Assembly: GCA_947179325.1 (NCBI GenBank)
Contig: CAMXAU010000003.1
Coordinates: forward strand, 1-64,000
Direction: 5' to 3'
DNA: 64,000 bases
Source of the DNA: an uncultured Bacteroidales bacterium
GTDB lineage: Bacteria > Bacteroidota > Bacteroidia > Bacteroidales > UBA932
Shown here: positions 1 through 9,800 of the stretch, one piece after another
Layout: every line of letters starts with the position of its first letter
Numbering within the stretch: position 1 is the first letter of the stretch
Notes under the pieces: model-generated
Seen by the model: only the letters and a program-made list of their open reading frames with translations
What the model was told of the DNA's origin: nothing
Databases searched by the model: none
Made by a program: the position numbers and the translations under genes

Positions 1-112
1 GAAGTAATTAACTTCACACCCTTAAACATATGCTAAAAACCCACTAAAAATGGCACCATTACCATAATCGCAGGAGCACCGGTACCGTTCAAGGGACATC
101 GATATAAACGAA

Positions 113-216
113 AAAAGGGTAAGCTTGATACATCGCACCGCTACAACCTCCTACCCTTGCTGCCTTCCGGCCCTGGGGGAATTCAGAGGGAGCTGGTCGT
201 GTATGACTTACCCGGC
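113..216 (-). ncRNA. ffs: Bacterial small signal recognition particle RNA (4.5S type)
   Basis: Read on the minus strand, this carries the universal SRP domain IV core (GGGCCGGAAGGCAGCAAGGG, around 155-174), including the GGAA-type tetraloop and the asymmetric loop that Ffh binds. The ends close by GGGTAAG (213-207) pairing with CTTACCC (123-117), giving a hairpin of about 100 nt, the usual size in Bacteroidota. A run of six U follows the closing stem and probably ends transcription. It works with Ffh and FtsY to target membrane proteins. The 5' end is placed by the promoter just upstream and is good to a few bases. Confidence 0.93.
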
Positions 217-218
217 TG

Positions 219-249
219 CAAATATAGATATTTTTGTCTTAACAGCAAA
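219..249 (-). promoter_or_regulatory. Promoter of the SRP RNA
   Basis: On the minus strand, TTTG at 249-246 and TATATTTG at 226-219 are separated by exactly 19 nt. This matches the Bacteroides primary sigma consensus TTTG-N19/20-TAnnTTTG. The start point would fall near 212-216, at the 5' end of the RNA helix. Confidence 0.75.
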
Positions 250-260
250 AATAAATTATG

Positions 261-743
261 CTATTCTTTATCAAGGCTGTCAAATATGAATGGAAGGATA
301 TCGTCAATCCTTGAGAATTTCCATATCTTCTTTTCTCCTACAAGTATAACAGCAAAAGGACGCCCTCCCTTGGTCTGGTATTCCGCCATGACCTGTCTGC
401 ATGCACCGCATGGTGCGGCAGGCATCTCGCATATCTTTCCGTTCTTTACTCCTACAACGGCAAGTGTTGTCATCGGGATGTCGGGATATTGTGCACTTGC
501 ATAGAACATTGCGGTCCTTTCAGCACATAGCCCTGAAGGGTAGGCTGCGTTTTCCTGGTTTGTACCTGTCACAATCGTCCCGTCTGCAAGCCTTACAGCT
601 GCACCTACACTGAATCTGGAATATGGGCTGTATGCCCTGGATGAGGCTTCGATGGCTTTCTCTGCCAGTTCCCTGTCTTCTGCGGACAGCTGACCTATGC
701 TGTCGTATTCTGTATATTCTATATTGATCTGTTTATTGGTCAT
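261..743 (-). CDS. cdd: Cytidine deaminase
   Basis: This encodes a zinc enzyme of 160 aa that hydrolyses cytidine and deoxycytidine to uridine and deoxyuridine in pyrimidine salvage. The Zn site is visible: the CAE motif (Cys ligand and catalytic Glu) after NQENAAYPSGL, and the PCGAC pair of cysteines, in the order typical of CDA. The start is the ATG at 743 (MTNKQINIEYTEY); an in-frame extension to 854 would add a hydrophobic, AT-rich stretch unlike the family and is rejected. The gene is divergent from mnmA. A minus-strand TATATTTG at 822-815 is a possible -7 box, but no matching -33 box is seen. The C-terminus is at family length. Confidence 0.93.
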   Translation of the reverse strand: MTNKQINIEYTEYDSIGQLSAEDRELAEKAIEASSRAYSPYSRFSVGAAVRLADGTIVTGTNQENAAYPSGLCAERTAMFYASAQYPDIPMTTLAVVGVKNGKICEMPAAPCGACRQVMAEYQTKGGRPFAVILVGEKKIWKFSRIDDILPFIFDSLDKE

Positions 744-913
744 AGCAGAAATATTAATTATCTTTGCATGCCTGTTGCTGCCTCTGGAAATATATCCATA
801 CAGCTCAAAGCCTACAAATATAACAAATATTTGTTTGAAAATGTTTTTTAACAAAAGAAATTAGGCTTTGAAGCCATTAAAACTCATTTTCGACTTCATT
901 ATTGCTTAAAAAC

Positions 914-2362
914 ATGAAAGTTTGTATAGGTCTTTCCGGAGGAGTTGACTCCAGTGTCGCGGCCCTGTTGCTCAAGCAGCAGGGGTATGATGTGTTTGCC
1001 CTTTTCATGCAGAACTGGCATGACGCCTCGGCTACGCTCCATGGAGACTGTGAATGGGAAGAAGACAGGTTTGTCGCTGAGATGGTGGCGAGAAAAATCG
1101 GAATACCGTTCTATTTTGTGGATTTAAGCAAGGAATACAGGGAGAGGGTTGTGGACTATATGTTTGACGAATATTCCAAAGGCCGTACCCCGAATCCGGA
1201 TGTCCTCTGCAACAGGGAGATAAAGTTCGATGCTTTTCTGAAATGCGCAGAAAAGCTTGGTGCAGACTTTGTCGCGACTGGACATTATTGCAGGAAGGAC
1301 ATTGCTGTTGATGCTGCGGGAAATCCTTTGTCTGACAAGGATGGAAGACCGGTATACAGGATTCTTGCAGGAAGTGACCCGAACAAGGACCAGAGCTATT
1401 TCCTTTGCCAGTTGACCCAGGGACAGCTTGCAAAGGCGATGTTCCCGATAGGCGATATTGTAAAGCCGGAGGTGCGCCGTCTTGCACATGAGGCAGATCT
1501 GCCGTCTGCTGACAAGAAGGACTCACAGGGAATCTGCTTTGTCGGCAAGGTGGATCTTCCTACTTTCCTTCAGCAGCAGCTGAAGCCGCATGAAGGCGAC
1601 ATAGTCGAAGTCTATGACGCGTACTATGATGACAATGAGCAATACCGCTTTGTCGCTTCCACACTGGACTCGCTTGTCTCAGGGGAAGATGGACATGCAA
1701 GGCTTATAACAGACTACATCTCTGAAGACAAGGCCTCTCCGGTGTCTCATGTAGATGTGCACTTTTCAGATGAAAAGATTGCAGCATTGACAGACGACCA
1801 GCTTTTCCGTCTTTCACAGCCTGTACATTATGATATAAAATTCGAGACCGAGGTCTACCGCAGCGGGAAAAAGCGTGTCAAGAAGACAAGATACCGCGAG
1901 AATCCTTACGGGAAGATTCTTGGAAAGCATGACGGTGCGCAGTTCTACACGATAGGCCAGCGCAAGGGCCTGAATATAGGTGGCCATAAGGATTCTGTAT
2001 TTGTGATTGATACGGACATACGGAATAATATAATATATGTAGGCGAGGGACATACCCACAAAGGGCTCTCACGGAGCTGCCTGAGGATTGCACCAGAGGA
2101 AATACGCTGGATCCGCGAAGACCTGAGGATGCTTGCCGGGGAGATACGCCGCTACCGTGTGCGCATCCGTTATCGCCAGCCCCTCCAGGATGCAATCCTT
2201 GTCATGCGTGAAAACGGACTGTATATCCTGTTCGAGGCCCCACAGCGCGGCATAACTCCAGGGCAGTTCGCAGTATGGTATGCGCCTGTCGATGACGGCA
2301 GCGATGTCTCTGTCACAGATACGTCTGTTGAGATGCTTGGCTCCGGCGTCATCAGTCTCTGA
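914..2362 (+). CDS. mnmA: tRNA-specific 2-thiouridylase MnmA with a large insertion
   Basis: MnmA adenylates and thiolates U34 of tRNA-Lys, tRNA-Glu and tRNA-Gln. The PP-loop SGGVDSS lies at residues 8-14. The two family cysteines are both present: C99 in [12 protein letters not shown] and C208 in GICFVGK. The ATG at 914 begins directly at the family N-terminus ([10 protein letters not shown]); a TTG at 902 is in frame but unlikely. The protein is 482 aa against a usual 350-380. The extra length is an insertion of about 100 residues (about 232-332) between GDIV and [16 protein letters not shown], rich in acidic then basic residues. Function should be retained because both flanking halves are intact. 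Confidence 0.93.
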   Translation: MKVCIGLSGGVDSSVAALLLKQQGYDVFALFMQNWHDASATLHGDCEWEEDRFVAEMVARKIGIPFYFVDLSKEYRERVVDYMFDEYSKGRTPNPDVLCNREIKFDAFLKCAEKLGADFVATGHYCRKDIAVDAAGNPLSDKDGRPVYRILAGSDPNKDQSYFLCQLTQGQLAKAMFPIGDIVKPEVRRLAHEADLPSADKKDSQGICFVGKVDLPTFLQQQLKPHEGDIVEVYDAYYDDNEQYRFVASTLDSLVSGEDGHARLITDYISEDKASPVSHVDVHFSDEKIAALTDDQLFRLSQPVHYDIKFETEVYRSGKKRVKKTRYRENPYGKILGKHDGAQFYTIGQRKGLNIGGHKDSVFVIDTDIRNNIIYVGEGHTHKGLSRSCLRIAPEEIRWIREDLRMLAGEIRRYRVRIRYRQPLQDAILVMRENGLYILFEAPQRGITPGQFAVWYAPVDDGSDVSVTDTSVEMLGSGVISL

Positions 2363-2553
2363 CATATCCGTCCGCATTGCCATAGCATGGCGGGAGCAGG
2401 CATGTCAAACATATCTTGGCTTATCCGCAAAATATACCCTGCTTTACAGAGGTTCGGGGGCATGTGATCCCCGTTTTACCGGATATTCGCTGCCCTATGC
2501 AACATAGAGCTGTTTTTTTGCATCTATTGGTCCGGATATTAAATTCATATGCC

Positions 2554-4044
2554 ATGATTCAACATTTTAAGCCATTGATGATAGCGTCATTCATTTCATG
2601 TATTTCACTGGTTTCATGCATGAAAATGGATCTGGACATCTATTTCAACGAAGATATATATGCAAATGCAGGTAATGATAACGGATATTGGAGCCTGGAA
2701 TATGGCGATAAATATGATCATTTCATTGACAACCCGTTTATAGAGACATCTGAGAACAATATATCGACATTCTCGGTTGATGCGGATGGAGCTTCATATG
2801 CAAATATGCGCAGATACATTATGCAGAACCACCGGCTTCCAGCCGCTTCGTCTGTTAGGATAGAGGAATTCCTCAACTACTTTACATTCGACTATCCTGA
2901 CCCGGATGACGGAAACAATGTAGCAATAAACCATGAGGTAAGCATCTGTCCATGGAATGAAGGGCACAGGCTTATACGTCTCGGCATAAAGGGTATGTCC
3001 ATTCCTGAGGAGCAGGTTCCTGCGGCCAATTACGTATTCCTTATAGATGTATCAGGGTCAATGAACTCAGCAGACAAGATTGTCCTTCTGAAAAAAGGCC
3101 TTATAACACTGACTGATAACCTCAGGCCGGACGACAGGGTATCAATAATAACATATTCAGGGCAGGTCAACAAATTGCTCGAATCAACACCGGCAAGTGA
3201 CTCCGGGACAATAAAGAAAGCAATCGGGATGCTGGTGGCAAGCGGATTGACTGCAGGAGGCGAGGCGATGAAAATGGCGTATGAGGAAGCCATTGCCAAC
3301 TATATTGAAGGTGGCAACAACAGGATAATCATGGGCACCGACGGCGATTTCAATGTAGGAGTAACAGCAATCAGTGACCTGGTAGAGATGGTGGAAAGCT
3401 ATGCGGACAAAGGCATATACCTGACTATCTGCGGCTTCGGCAGCGGGGACCTGAATGATGCCATGATGGAAAAGGTTTCGAACTGCGGGAATGGCACATA
3501 TGAATACATCGACTCAGAGGAAGAGATGACTAAAGTATTTGTAAATGAAAGAAACAAGTTCTATTCCGTGGCAAACGATGCAAAAATCCAGATTACATTC
3601 AACAAGGAGCATGTCAAAAGCTACCGTCTAATAGGATACGAGAACAGGGTGATGAACAATGACGAGTTCGATGACGACAGGAAAGACGCCGGTGAAATCG
3701 GTGCTGGCCAGACAATAACCGCATTATATGAAATCATTCCTGCAGAAGGATACAATGCAGCAGGGACATCATGCGGCATATTTGATTTCAGATATAAGAA
3801 GAGCCTGGATGCAGAGAGCATACTTCTGTCTGAGGAGATCAAAGACAATGGAGATGCAATGTCCGTAAACATGTCATTTGCTGCAGGGACTGCATCCTTC
3901 GGCATGATTCTCAGAAAGTCTCCATATAAAGGGACTTCAACGTTCAGCATGTCTGAGGAACTTGTAAAGGGCGGGCTGTCTTTTGACCCGTGCGGATACC
4001 GTCAGCAATTCCTCGAGATCATAGGAAAAGCCAAGGAATTATAG
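2554..4044 (+). CDS. YfbK-like von Willebrand factor A lipoprotein
   Basis: This encodes a 496-aa predicted lipoprotein: a short hydrophobic leader ends at the lipobox LVSC (C22). The order is N-terminal vWA-associated region (STFSVDADGASYANMRRYI, then VRIEEFLNYF), a vWA domain with a complete MIDAS start DVSGSM (165-170) and a later TDGDFNVG metal-site loop, then a C-terminal DUF3520-type region ending in FLEIIGKAKEL. This is the E. coli YfbK architecture. The family has no firmly established function; a role in metal-dependent protein binding at the cell envelope is inferred. The start at 2554 is chosen because it gives the signal peptide immediately. It is convergent with the next gene. 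Confidence 0.85.
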   Translation: MIQHFKPLMIASFISCISLVSCMKMDLDIYFNEDIYANAGNDNGYWSLEYGDKYDHFIDNPFIETSENNISTFSVDADGASYANMRRYIMQNHRLPAASSVRIEEFLNYFTFDYPDPDDGNNVAINHEVSICPWNEGHRLIRLGIKGMSIPEEQVPAANYVFLIDVSGSMNSADKIVLLKKGLITLTDNLRPDDRVSIITYSGQVNKLLESTPASDSGTIKKAIGMLVASGLTAGGEAMKMAYEEAIANYIEGGNNRIIMGTDGDFNVGVTAISDLVEMVESYADKGIYLTICGFGSGDLNDAMMEKVSNCGNGTYEYIDSEEEMTKVFVNERNKFYSVANDAKIQITFNKEHVKSYRLIGYENRVMNNDEFDDDRKDAGEIGAGQTITALYEIIPAEGYNAAGTSCGIFDFRYKKSLDAESILLSEEIKDNGDAMSVNMSFAAGTASFGMILRKSPYKGTSTFSMSEELVKGGLSFDPCGYRQQFLEIIGKAKEL

Positions 4045-4064
4045 AAATATCCGCAAGAGACATC

Positions 4065-4117
4065 AGCAGCGGCTTCCTGAGACAGGCATATGCTATATTC
4101 TCACGGAAGCCGCTGCT
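4065..4117. terminator. Long stem-loop between convergent genes
   Basis: A perfect 13-bp inverted repeat, AGCAGCGGCTTCC at 4065-4077 and its complement at 4105-4117, encloses a 27-nt loop. It sits between the stop of the vWA gene and the last codons of the opposing flavoprotein gene, so it probably ends transcription in both directions. There is no strong T-run, so a Rho-independent mechanism is only inferred. Confidence 0.55.
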
Positions 4118-5655
4118 GCACAATTTATTCCATCTAATGCAGACGAGACAATGCCTCCGGCATAGCCTGCCCCCTCTCCGCATGGATACAGCCCGCTTAT
4201 CTGCACATGCTCGAATGTCTCGGGGTTGCGCGGAATCCTTACAGGAGAGGATGTCCTGGATTCAACGCCGAGAAGAAGAGCCTCATTGGTATAGTATCCA
4301 TGCATCATCTTGTTCCCGATCTGCGGGAAAGCTAATTTCAGACGCCATGAGACATGTTCCGGCAATAATTCATGCAAAGGTGCATTCATTGCTCCAGGAT
4401 GGTATGATGTGGAAGGGAGACCAGCAGAAGGGACTCTTCGGCAGAAATCCATCATCCTCTGCGCAGGAGCCTTCAGCGAGCCTGTATATTCAAACATCGC
4501 ATGTTCCACATCTTTCTGGAAATGCATGAGGGCAAGTGCTCCATATCTTGCATATTCAGGCATGTCTTCCGGCTCAATGCTGACTACAACACCGGCATTT
4601 GCCCATTTCGAGTTTCGCGCAGAATTGGACATCCCGTTCAGCACCACTTCACCTTCGCCGGTTGCAGATGGCACAAGAATCCCTCCCGGGCACATGCAAA
4701 ACGAGAAGACTCCCCTGCCCTCAACCTGCGTGACAAAAGAATATTCCGCAGCAGGCATGAACGGCTGGTATTTCCCATGATACTGTATCCTGTTTATAAG
4801 GGACTGAGGATGCTCCACCCTGACACCGAGGGCAAAGCCTTTCGCCTGGATTTCCCAGCCCTTCGCCTGGAACATCTCATATATGTCCCGCGCGGAATGT
4901 CCAGTGGCAAGGATAACATTCGAGGCTGTATAGACAGACTCCTTCAGGACAGGCGAATCAAGTTCAGACACCTTTACTGTAAACCTGCCGTCACCTCCTT
5001 TGGCTATATCCGTCACCCTGGATCCGAAATGATATTCTCCGCCATGCTCTATTATGCACTTGCGTATATTCTCGACAATTACAGGCAGCCTGTCACTTCC
5101 TATATGAGGATGGGCATCTGTCAATATCGACGGGTCGGCACCAAACCTCACGAGCTGGTGCAGAACCTCACGTATGTCCCCCCTCTTGGACGAGCGGGTA
5201 AAGAGTTTACCGTCCGAGAAGGTGCCAGCCCCGCCCTCACCGAAGCAATAGTTGGAATCAGGATTGACATTTCCTTCCTTTGAAAGGGCCGCCATATCGT
5301 ATTTCCTCGCATGCACATCTTTCCCCCTCTCAAGTATGACCGGCTTCAGTCCCCTGGTCAGAAGCTTAAGTGCTGCGAACATCCCGGCAGGTCCTGCACC
5401 GATGACAATCACAGGTTCCGCACCGGATACATCCCTGTATTCGTCAAGCCTGTACTCTACACATTCCTCACCCTTCCTATAGACTTCTATACGGTAGCGA
5501 TACAATATGTCTTTCCTTGCATCCAGTGAACGCCTTACAATCCGGAAACCGGAAACGTCCCTCGGTGAACAGCCCAATGCCTTTGAGGCTGCGGCTGCAA
5601 TCTCTTCTGAAGCAAGCTCCTTCCCTATCGGCTTTGCTATTTCAATCTCTTTCAT
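4093..5655 (-). CDS. FAD-dependent dehydrogenase (COG2509 family)
   Basis: This encodes a 520-aa cytoplasmic flavoprotein. A short N-terminal domain (about 1-90) precedes the dinucleotide fold VIVIGAGPAGMFAALKLL, followed by the family signature GEGGAGTFSDGKLFTRS and a C-terminal GXG segment (PCGEGAGYAGGIVSSALDG) that completes FAD binding. Members are widespread, often called NAD(P)/FAD-dependent oxidoreductase, and their substrate is unknown. The ATG at 5655 lies 7 bp downstream of the tsaD stop, so the two are almost certainly co-transcribed from the tsaD promoter. The stop overlaps the 13-bp stem-loop at 4065-4117. Confidence 0.85.
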   Translation of the reverse strand: MKEIEIAKPIGKELASEEIAAAASKALGCSPRDVSGFRIVRRSLDARKDILYRYRIEVYRKGEECVEYRLDEYRDVSGAEPVIVIGAGPAGMFAALKLLTRGLKPVILERGKDVHARKYDMAALSKEGNVNPDSNYCFGEGGAGTFSDGKLFTRSSKRGDIREVLHQLVRFGADPSILTDAHPHIGSDRLPVIVENIRKCIIEHGGEYHFGSRVTDIAKGGDGRFTVKVSELDSPVLKESVYTASNVILATGHSARDIYEMFQAKGWEIQAKGFALGVRVEHPQSLINRIQYHGKYQPFMPAAEYSFVTQVEGRGVFSFCMCPGGILVPSATGEGEVVLNGMSNSARNSKWANAGVVVSIEPEDMPEYARYGALALMHFQKDVEHAMFEYTGSLKAPAQRMMDFCRRVPSAGLPSTSYHPGAMNAPLHELLPEHVSWRLKLAFPQIGNKMMHGYYTNEALLLGVESRTSSPVRIPRNPETFEHVQISGLYPCGEGAGYAGGIVSSALDGINCAAAASVRI

Positions 5656-5662
5656 AGGTAAA

Positions 5663-6688
5663 TCATTTAAAATCAGCGATACGCGAGACAGGAGCCACAT
5701 CCAGTGATGTACGTTCCCCGTTCATATAATGGAACCATCCGGCAATGGCAATCATTGCTGCATTGTCTGTAGTGAACTTGAACTCCGGAAGATAAGTGTT
5801 CCAGCCACGTTTGCGTCCCTCCTCAGTGACAGCATTGCGGAGCCCGCTGTTGGCAGAGACACCTCCGCCTATTGTAATCTCCTTGATGCCGGTCTGCCTT
5901 GCAGCCTTTATCAGCTTGTCCATAAGTATCTCTATGAGAGTCCTCTGGAAACTTGCGCAGATATCTTCCTTGTTCTTCTCCATGAAATCAGGGTCAATGG
6001 CAATCTGATCCCTTACAAAATAGAGCAGCGAAGTCTTCACGCCACTGAAGCTATAGTCGAATCCCGGAACATGCGGCTTTGCGAAATGGAACCTGTCTGG
6101 ATCCCCAAGTTTTGCCAGGCGGTCCACTATAGGCCCGCCTGGATATCCAAGCCCCATCATCTTTGAGCATTTGTCAAATGCCTCCCCCACAGCGTCATCG
6201 ATTGTCTGCCCCATGATTTCAAAGTCAAGCGGGCTGTTCACCTTCACAATCTGGGAGTTGCCTCCAGACACAAGCAGACAGAGATAAGGGAACGAAGGAT
6301 GGCGGTTTTCGCTGTCCTTCTGCTTTATGAAGTTTGCAAGTATATGCCCCTGGAGATGGTTCACCTCGACAAGGGGTTTCCCGAGCGAGACTGCAAGCCC
6401 CTTGGCAAATGATGTACCGACAAGAAGCGACCCAAGCAGCCCGGGTCCACGCGTGAATGCGATTGCAGTGATGTCGGAAGCCTTTATGCCGGCCCTGTCT
6501 ATGGCCTGGCTTACAACAGGCACTATGTTCAGCTGATGCGCCCTTGATGCAAGTTCCGGTATCACCCCGCCATATGCCTTATGCACATCCTGGCTTGCCA
6601 ATACGTTTGAAAGTAAATATCCATCCTTTATGACTGCTGCAGAGGTGTCGTCACAGGATGATTCTATTCCTAATATTATATCTGCCAT
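5663..6688 (-). CDS. tsaD: tRNA N6-adenosine threonylcarbamoyltransferase TsaD
   Basis: TsaD (Gcp/Kae1 family, 341 aa, full length) transfers threonylcarbamoyl from TC-AMP to A37 of ANN-decoding tRNAs with TsaB and TsaE. Visible family marks are the start IILGIESSCDDTSAAVI, the metal-binding HLQGH, the nucleotide-binding region FSGVKTSLL and TIGGGVSANSGLR, and the C-terminal FTTDNAAMIA aspartate motif. It leads a two-gene operon with the flavoprotein and has its own promoter at 6743-6774. MtaB, which methylthiolates the t6A made by this pathway, is encoded about 6 kb away on the other strand. Confidence 0.96.
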   Translation of the reverse strand: MADIILGIESSCDDTSAAVIKDGYLLSNVLASQDVHKAYGGVIPELASRAHQLNIVPVVSQAIDRAGIKASDITAIAFTRGPGLLGSLLVGTSFAKGLAVSLGKPLVEVNHLQGHILANFIKQKDSENRHPSFPYLCLLVSGGNSQIVKVNSPLDFEIMGQTIDDAVGEAFDKCSKMMGLGYPGGPIVDRLAKLGDPDRFHFAKPHVPGFDYSFSGVKTSLLYFVRDQIAIDPDFMEKNKEDICASFQRTLIEILMDKLIKAARQTGIKEITIGGGVSANSGLRNAVTEEGRKRGWNTYLPEFKFTTDNAAMIAIAGWFHYMNGERTSLDVAPVSRIADFK

Positions 6689-6742
6689 TGTTCCTGTTTG
6701 GTCTTATTTATGCTAACGGCACGAACCTGTGCCTATAGGTTG

Positions 6743-6774
6743 CAAAAATACGACATTTAGCCGTAAAGAACAAA
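6743..6774 (-). promoter_or_regulatory. Promoter of tsaD operon
   Basis: On the minus strand, TTTG at 6774-6771 and TATTTTTG at 6750-6743 are 20 nt apart. This fits the Bacteroides -33/-7 consensus and would start RNA near 6736, about 48 nt before the tsaD ATG. Confidence 0.7.
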
Positions 6775-6802
6775 AAATGTAAGATAGGCGTAAAAGGTAG
6801 CC

Positions 6803-9800
6803 ATGATTTCAAAACTGTTTCGTAATTTTGTAGGTTTGTTACAAATGGGAACCATTAAGAAGATATTCAAAATAATCTGGTATATTGTCCTGGGACTGAT
6901 TGTCCTGGCGCTCACGGGGATTCTGCTCCTGCAGATTCCGGCTGTGCAGACGGCCGTTTCCTCAAAGGTGGCAGATATGATATCGGAGAAATTCATTGAT
7001 GCAGACATCCATTTGGGAAAGATTCACCTTAAGCCATTCAACACCCTTGTGATAAGGGACATTGCTGTAATTGACAGAAACCCGTACATCGTAGACACTA
7101 CAGCATGCGATGCCGCTGTAAAGGCAAAGCTATGCGACATAGGGCACTGCCCGATAGATACCCTCTTTACTGCCGGAAGCATAATTGTAAGATTCTCCCT
7201 TAAAGGCCTTCTCGGAAGCAGCATAACCATAGGCAGCGCATCTGTCGATGATGCAAGGCTGAACCTCGTGCTTGAAGACGGGGAAAGCTCTACCAACCTG
7301 ACAAGGATGTTCCGCATACAGAAGAAAGAGAAAAAGGAAGTCGAGGACAAGGAAGTCTTCCATATAAAGGAAGTGGAGCTGTCAAGGCTGAGATACACGA
7401 TGAAAAGCTATACCGCAGGCAATGCGCATGTCTACACGGACGGGATTGACTGGAATGATATGGATGCGCGTGACATCTACATCAAGGGAAGGCATCTGAG
7501 GCTATGCGGAAAGATCATGAGCGGAGAGCTGGACCGCCTGTCGTTCAACGAGAAGAGCGGCTACGCCTGCAATTCCATATCAGGAAGGGCGAAGGTAGGC
7601 AGAGGCAAGGCTGCCATTGAGGACCTGCATCTGGATGACCCTTGGAGCGATGTCTACATCAGCACATTCAACATGTACTATGACAGCGCATCAGATTTCT
7701 CTGACTTCATAGAGAAAGTCAGGATGGAAGGCATTGTTGAGCAGTCATCGCTCAGCCTTGAAAGCATATCGTATTTTGCCCCTGCCCTTTCAGGGAAAGA
7801 CATGTCCTTGAAACTCAACGGATCGATGTCCGGTACTGTCGACAATCTCGCGATAGAAAGGCTGGAAGTCTCTACAGAAGACGGTAGTGTCTCTGGAAAC
7901 ATCATGGGAAGCATATCCGGACTTCCTGACATTGAAGATATGAAGGCTACCCTGCTGCTGCGCGGATTCAGGTTTACAGCTTCCGGCCTATCAAGGTTCA
8001 TAGGCCAGTGGTCCCCGTCAGGCAAAGAGCCTGACTTCAGCCAGATTGCACAGGATGAGATATTCATGCTTGACGGCAAACTTAACGGCAAGCTCAACAG
8101 GCTCAATGTCTTGGCCCAGGTGAAATCCAAGGCCGGATGGCTTGACGCCAGCCTCATGCTCCACAACCTCATTGCCAAGGGAAAGGACATAGGGATCAAC
8201 GGTACGGTCGGTACACATGACCTCAGCATAAAGGAGATCACAGGGACTGTACCCGTAGGTCCTGTGACAATGAGCGCAGGATTCGGCGCCAGTCTCGGGG
8301 ATAATTTCTCTGTAAAGGTCGACTCAGTCAAAATCAACAGATTGAATTTCAACGGTTACGATTACACAGGCATTATCGGGGCAGGAACTTTTACGGAGAA
8401 CAGGTTCGACGGGAAAGTCATTGCCAACGACCCTAATCTCAACTTCCTTTTCCAGGGCATAGTATCCCTGTCCGGCAAAGGCAGCAACTCCCTGTACAGG
8501 TTCTACGCCAACATCGGGCATGCAGACCTGCAGGCCTTGAAATTCGACAGGAGAGGACGTTCGGACATCAGGCTGCAGACTGTCGCCAACTTCACAAGAA
8601 ACAGCCGTGGAGATGTTTTGGGAGATGTTGAAATCAATGGCATCGTCCTCACCAACGAGCAGGGGCAGCATGACATCGGCGACATAAAGATTTCTTCGAA
8701 ATCCAGTGGCGGAAGATACAGGATAGACCTGTCATCCAGGTTCGCGGAAGCATCATACAATGGAAGCGGCTCTCCGGCATCGTTCATAAATGACCTCGCC
8801 TGCATCACAGTCAAGCGTGAGCTTCCTGCATTGTCAAGGAATCCGGAATACGAGCCTAACAGGAACAGCTATAAGGTGGCATTCCGGACACTCAACACAA
8901 TGGACCTGCTTTCATTCATCGCCCCTGGAATGTACGTAGCGGACAATTCAGTCATTACTCTTGACATTTCATCTGAAGGTATTCTCAAAGGACAGGTGAA
9001 GTCACAGAGAATAGCATTCAGGGAGCAGTACATCAAGAACATGAATTTCTCATTCAACAACAATGACAGTGCGCTCAATGGAGAAATCACAGGGGAAGAG
9101 ATCAGTGCCGCAGGCTTCATGACCATGAGCAACCGGCTCGAATTATTTGTGAACGACAACCATATCGGAGCCGGATTTTCGTATGAGAATCCCGGAGACC
9201 TTGAGAACAAGGGGGAAATTGTCGTCTATGCCGATGTATCCAGGGATGAAGACGATACTGTAACGTACAATATCGGGCTTATGCCTTCCTCAATATATCT
9301 GAACTCGAATGAGTGGAACATATATCCGTCAGAGGCCACCGTCAAAGGCAAGGACATTTTCATAGGAAACCTTGAATTAAGGAACGGCGAGCAGGCAATT
9401 ACAGCCTCAGGCGGACTAAGGGAAAGCCAGGGTGACACTGTCAGCGTACACCTTGACAGATTTGACCTGTCCGTGCTGAACCCTCTTGTCGGAAAGAAAT
9501 TCGACCTAAGGGGAGCTGCGACAGGAATGGCCCAGGTCACTTCCCCATCATCAGAGAGAGGGATTCTTGTTGACTTCATATGCGACTCTACCAGCATTGG
9601 AGGCACCAGGCTGGGTAATCTTGAAATCTCAAGCCGCTGGAACACAGACTTCAGGAGATTCGACATATCAGTATCCAATGACATTGACGGAAAGAAGACA
9701 TTCGACATAGAAGGGAACTACTCGACATCACTCCGGCGTCTTGACATGGCGGCAAGGCTTGACAGCATAGACGTCGGGTTCGCCAAACCTTTCCTTGAAG

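Noticed and set aside
744..913. Promoter for mnmA at TATCTTTG (765-772)
   Set aside because: No TTTG lies 19-21 nt upstream and the leader would be about 140 nt, so the match may be chance.
6823..6838. Twin TAnnTTTG boxes as tamB promoter
   Set aside because: No -33 box fits, and the boxes would lie downstream of one candidate start and only a few bases before the other; kept only as an argument about the start codon.
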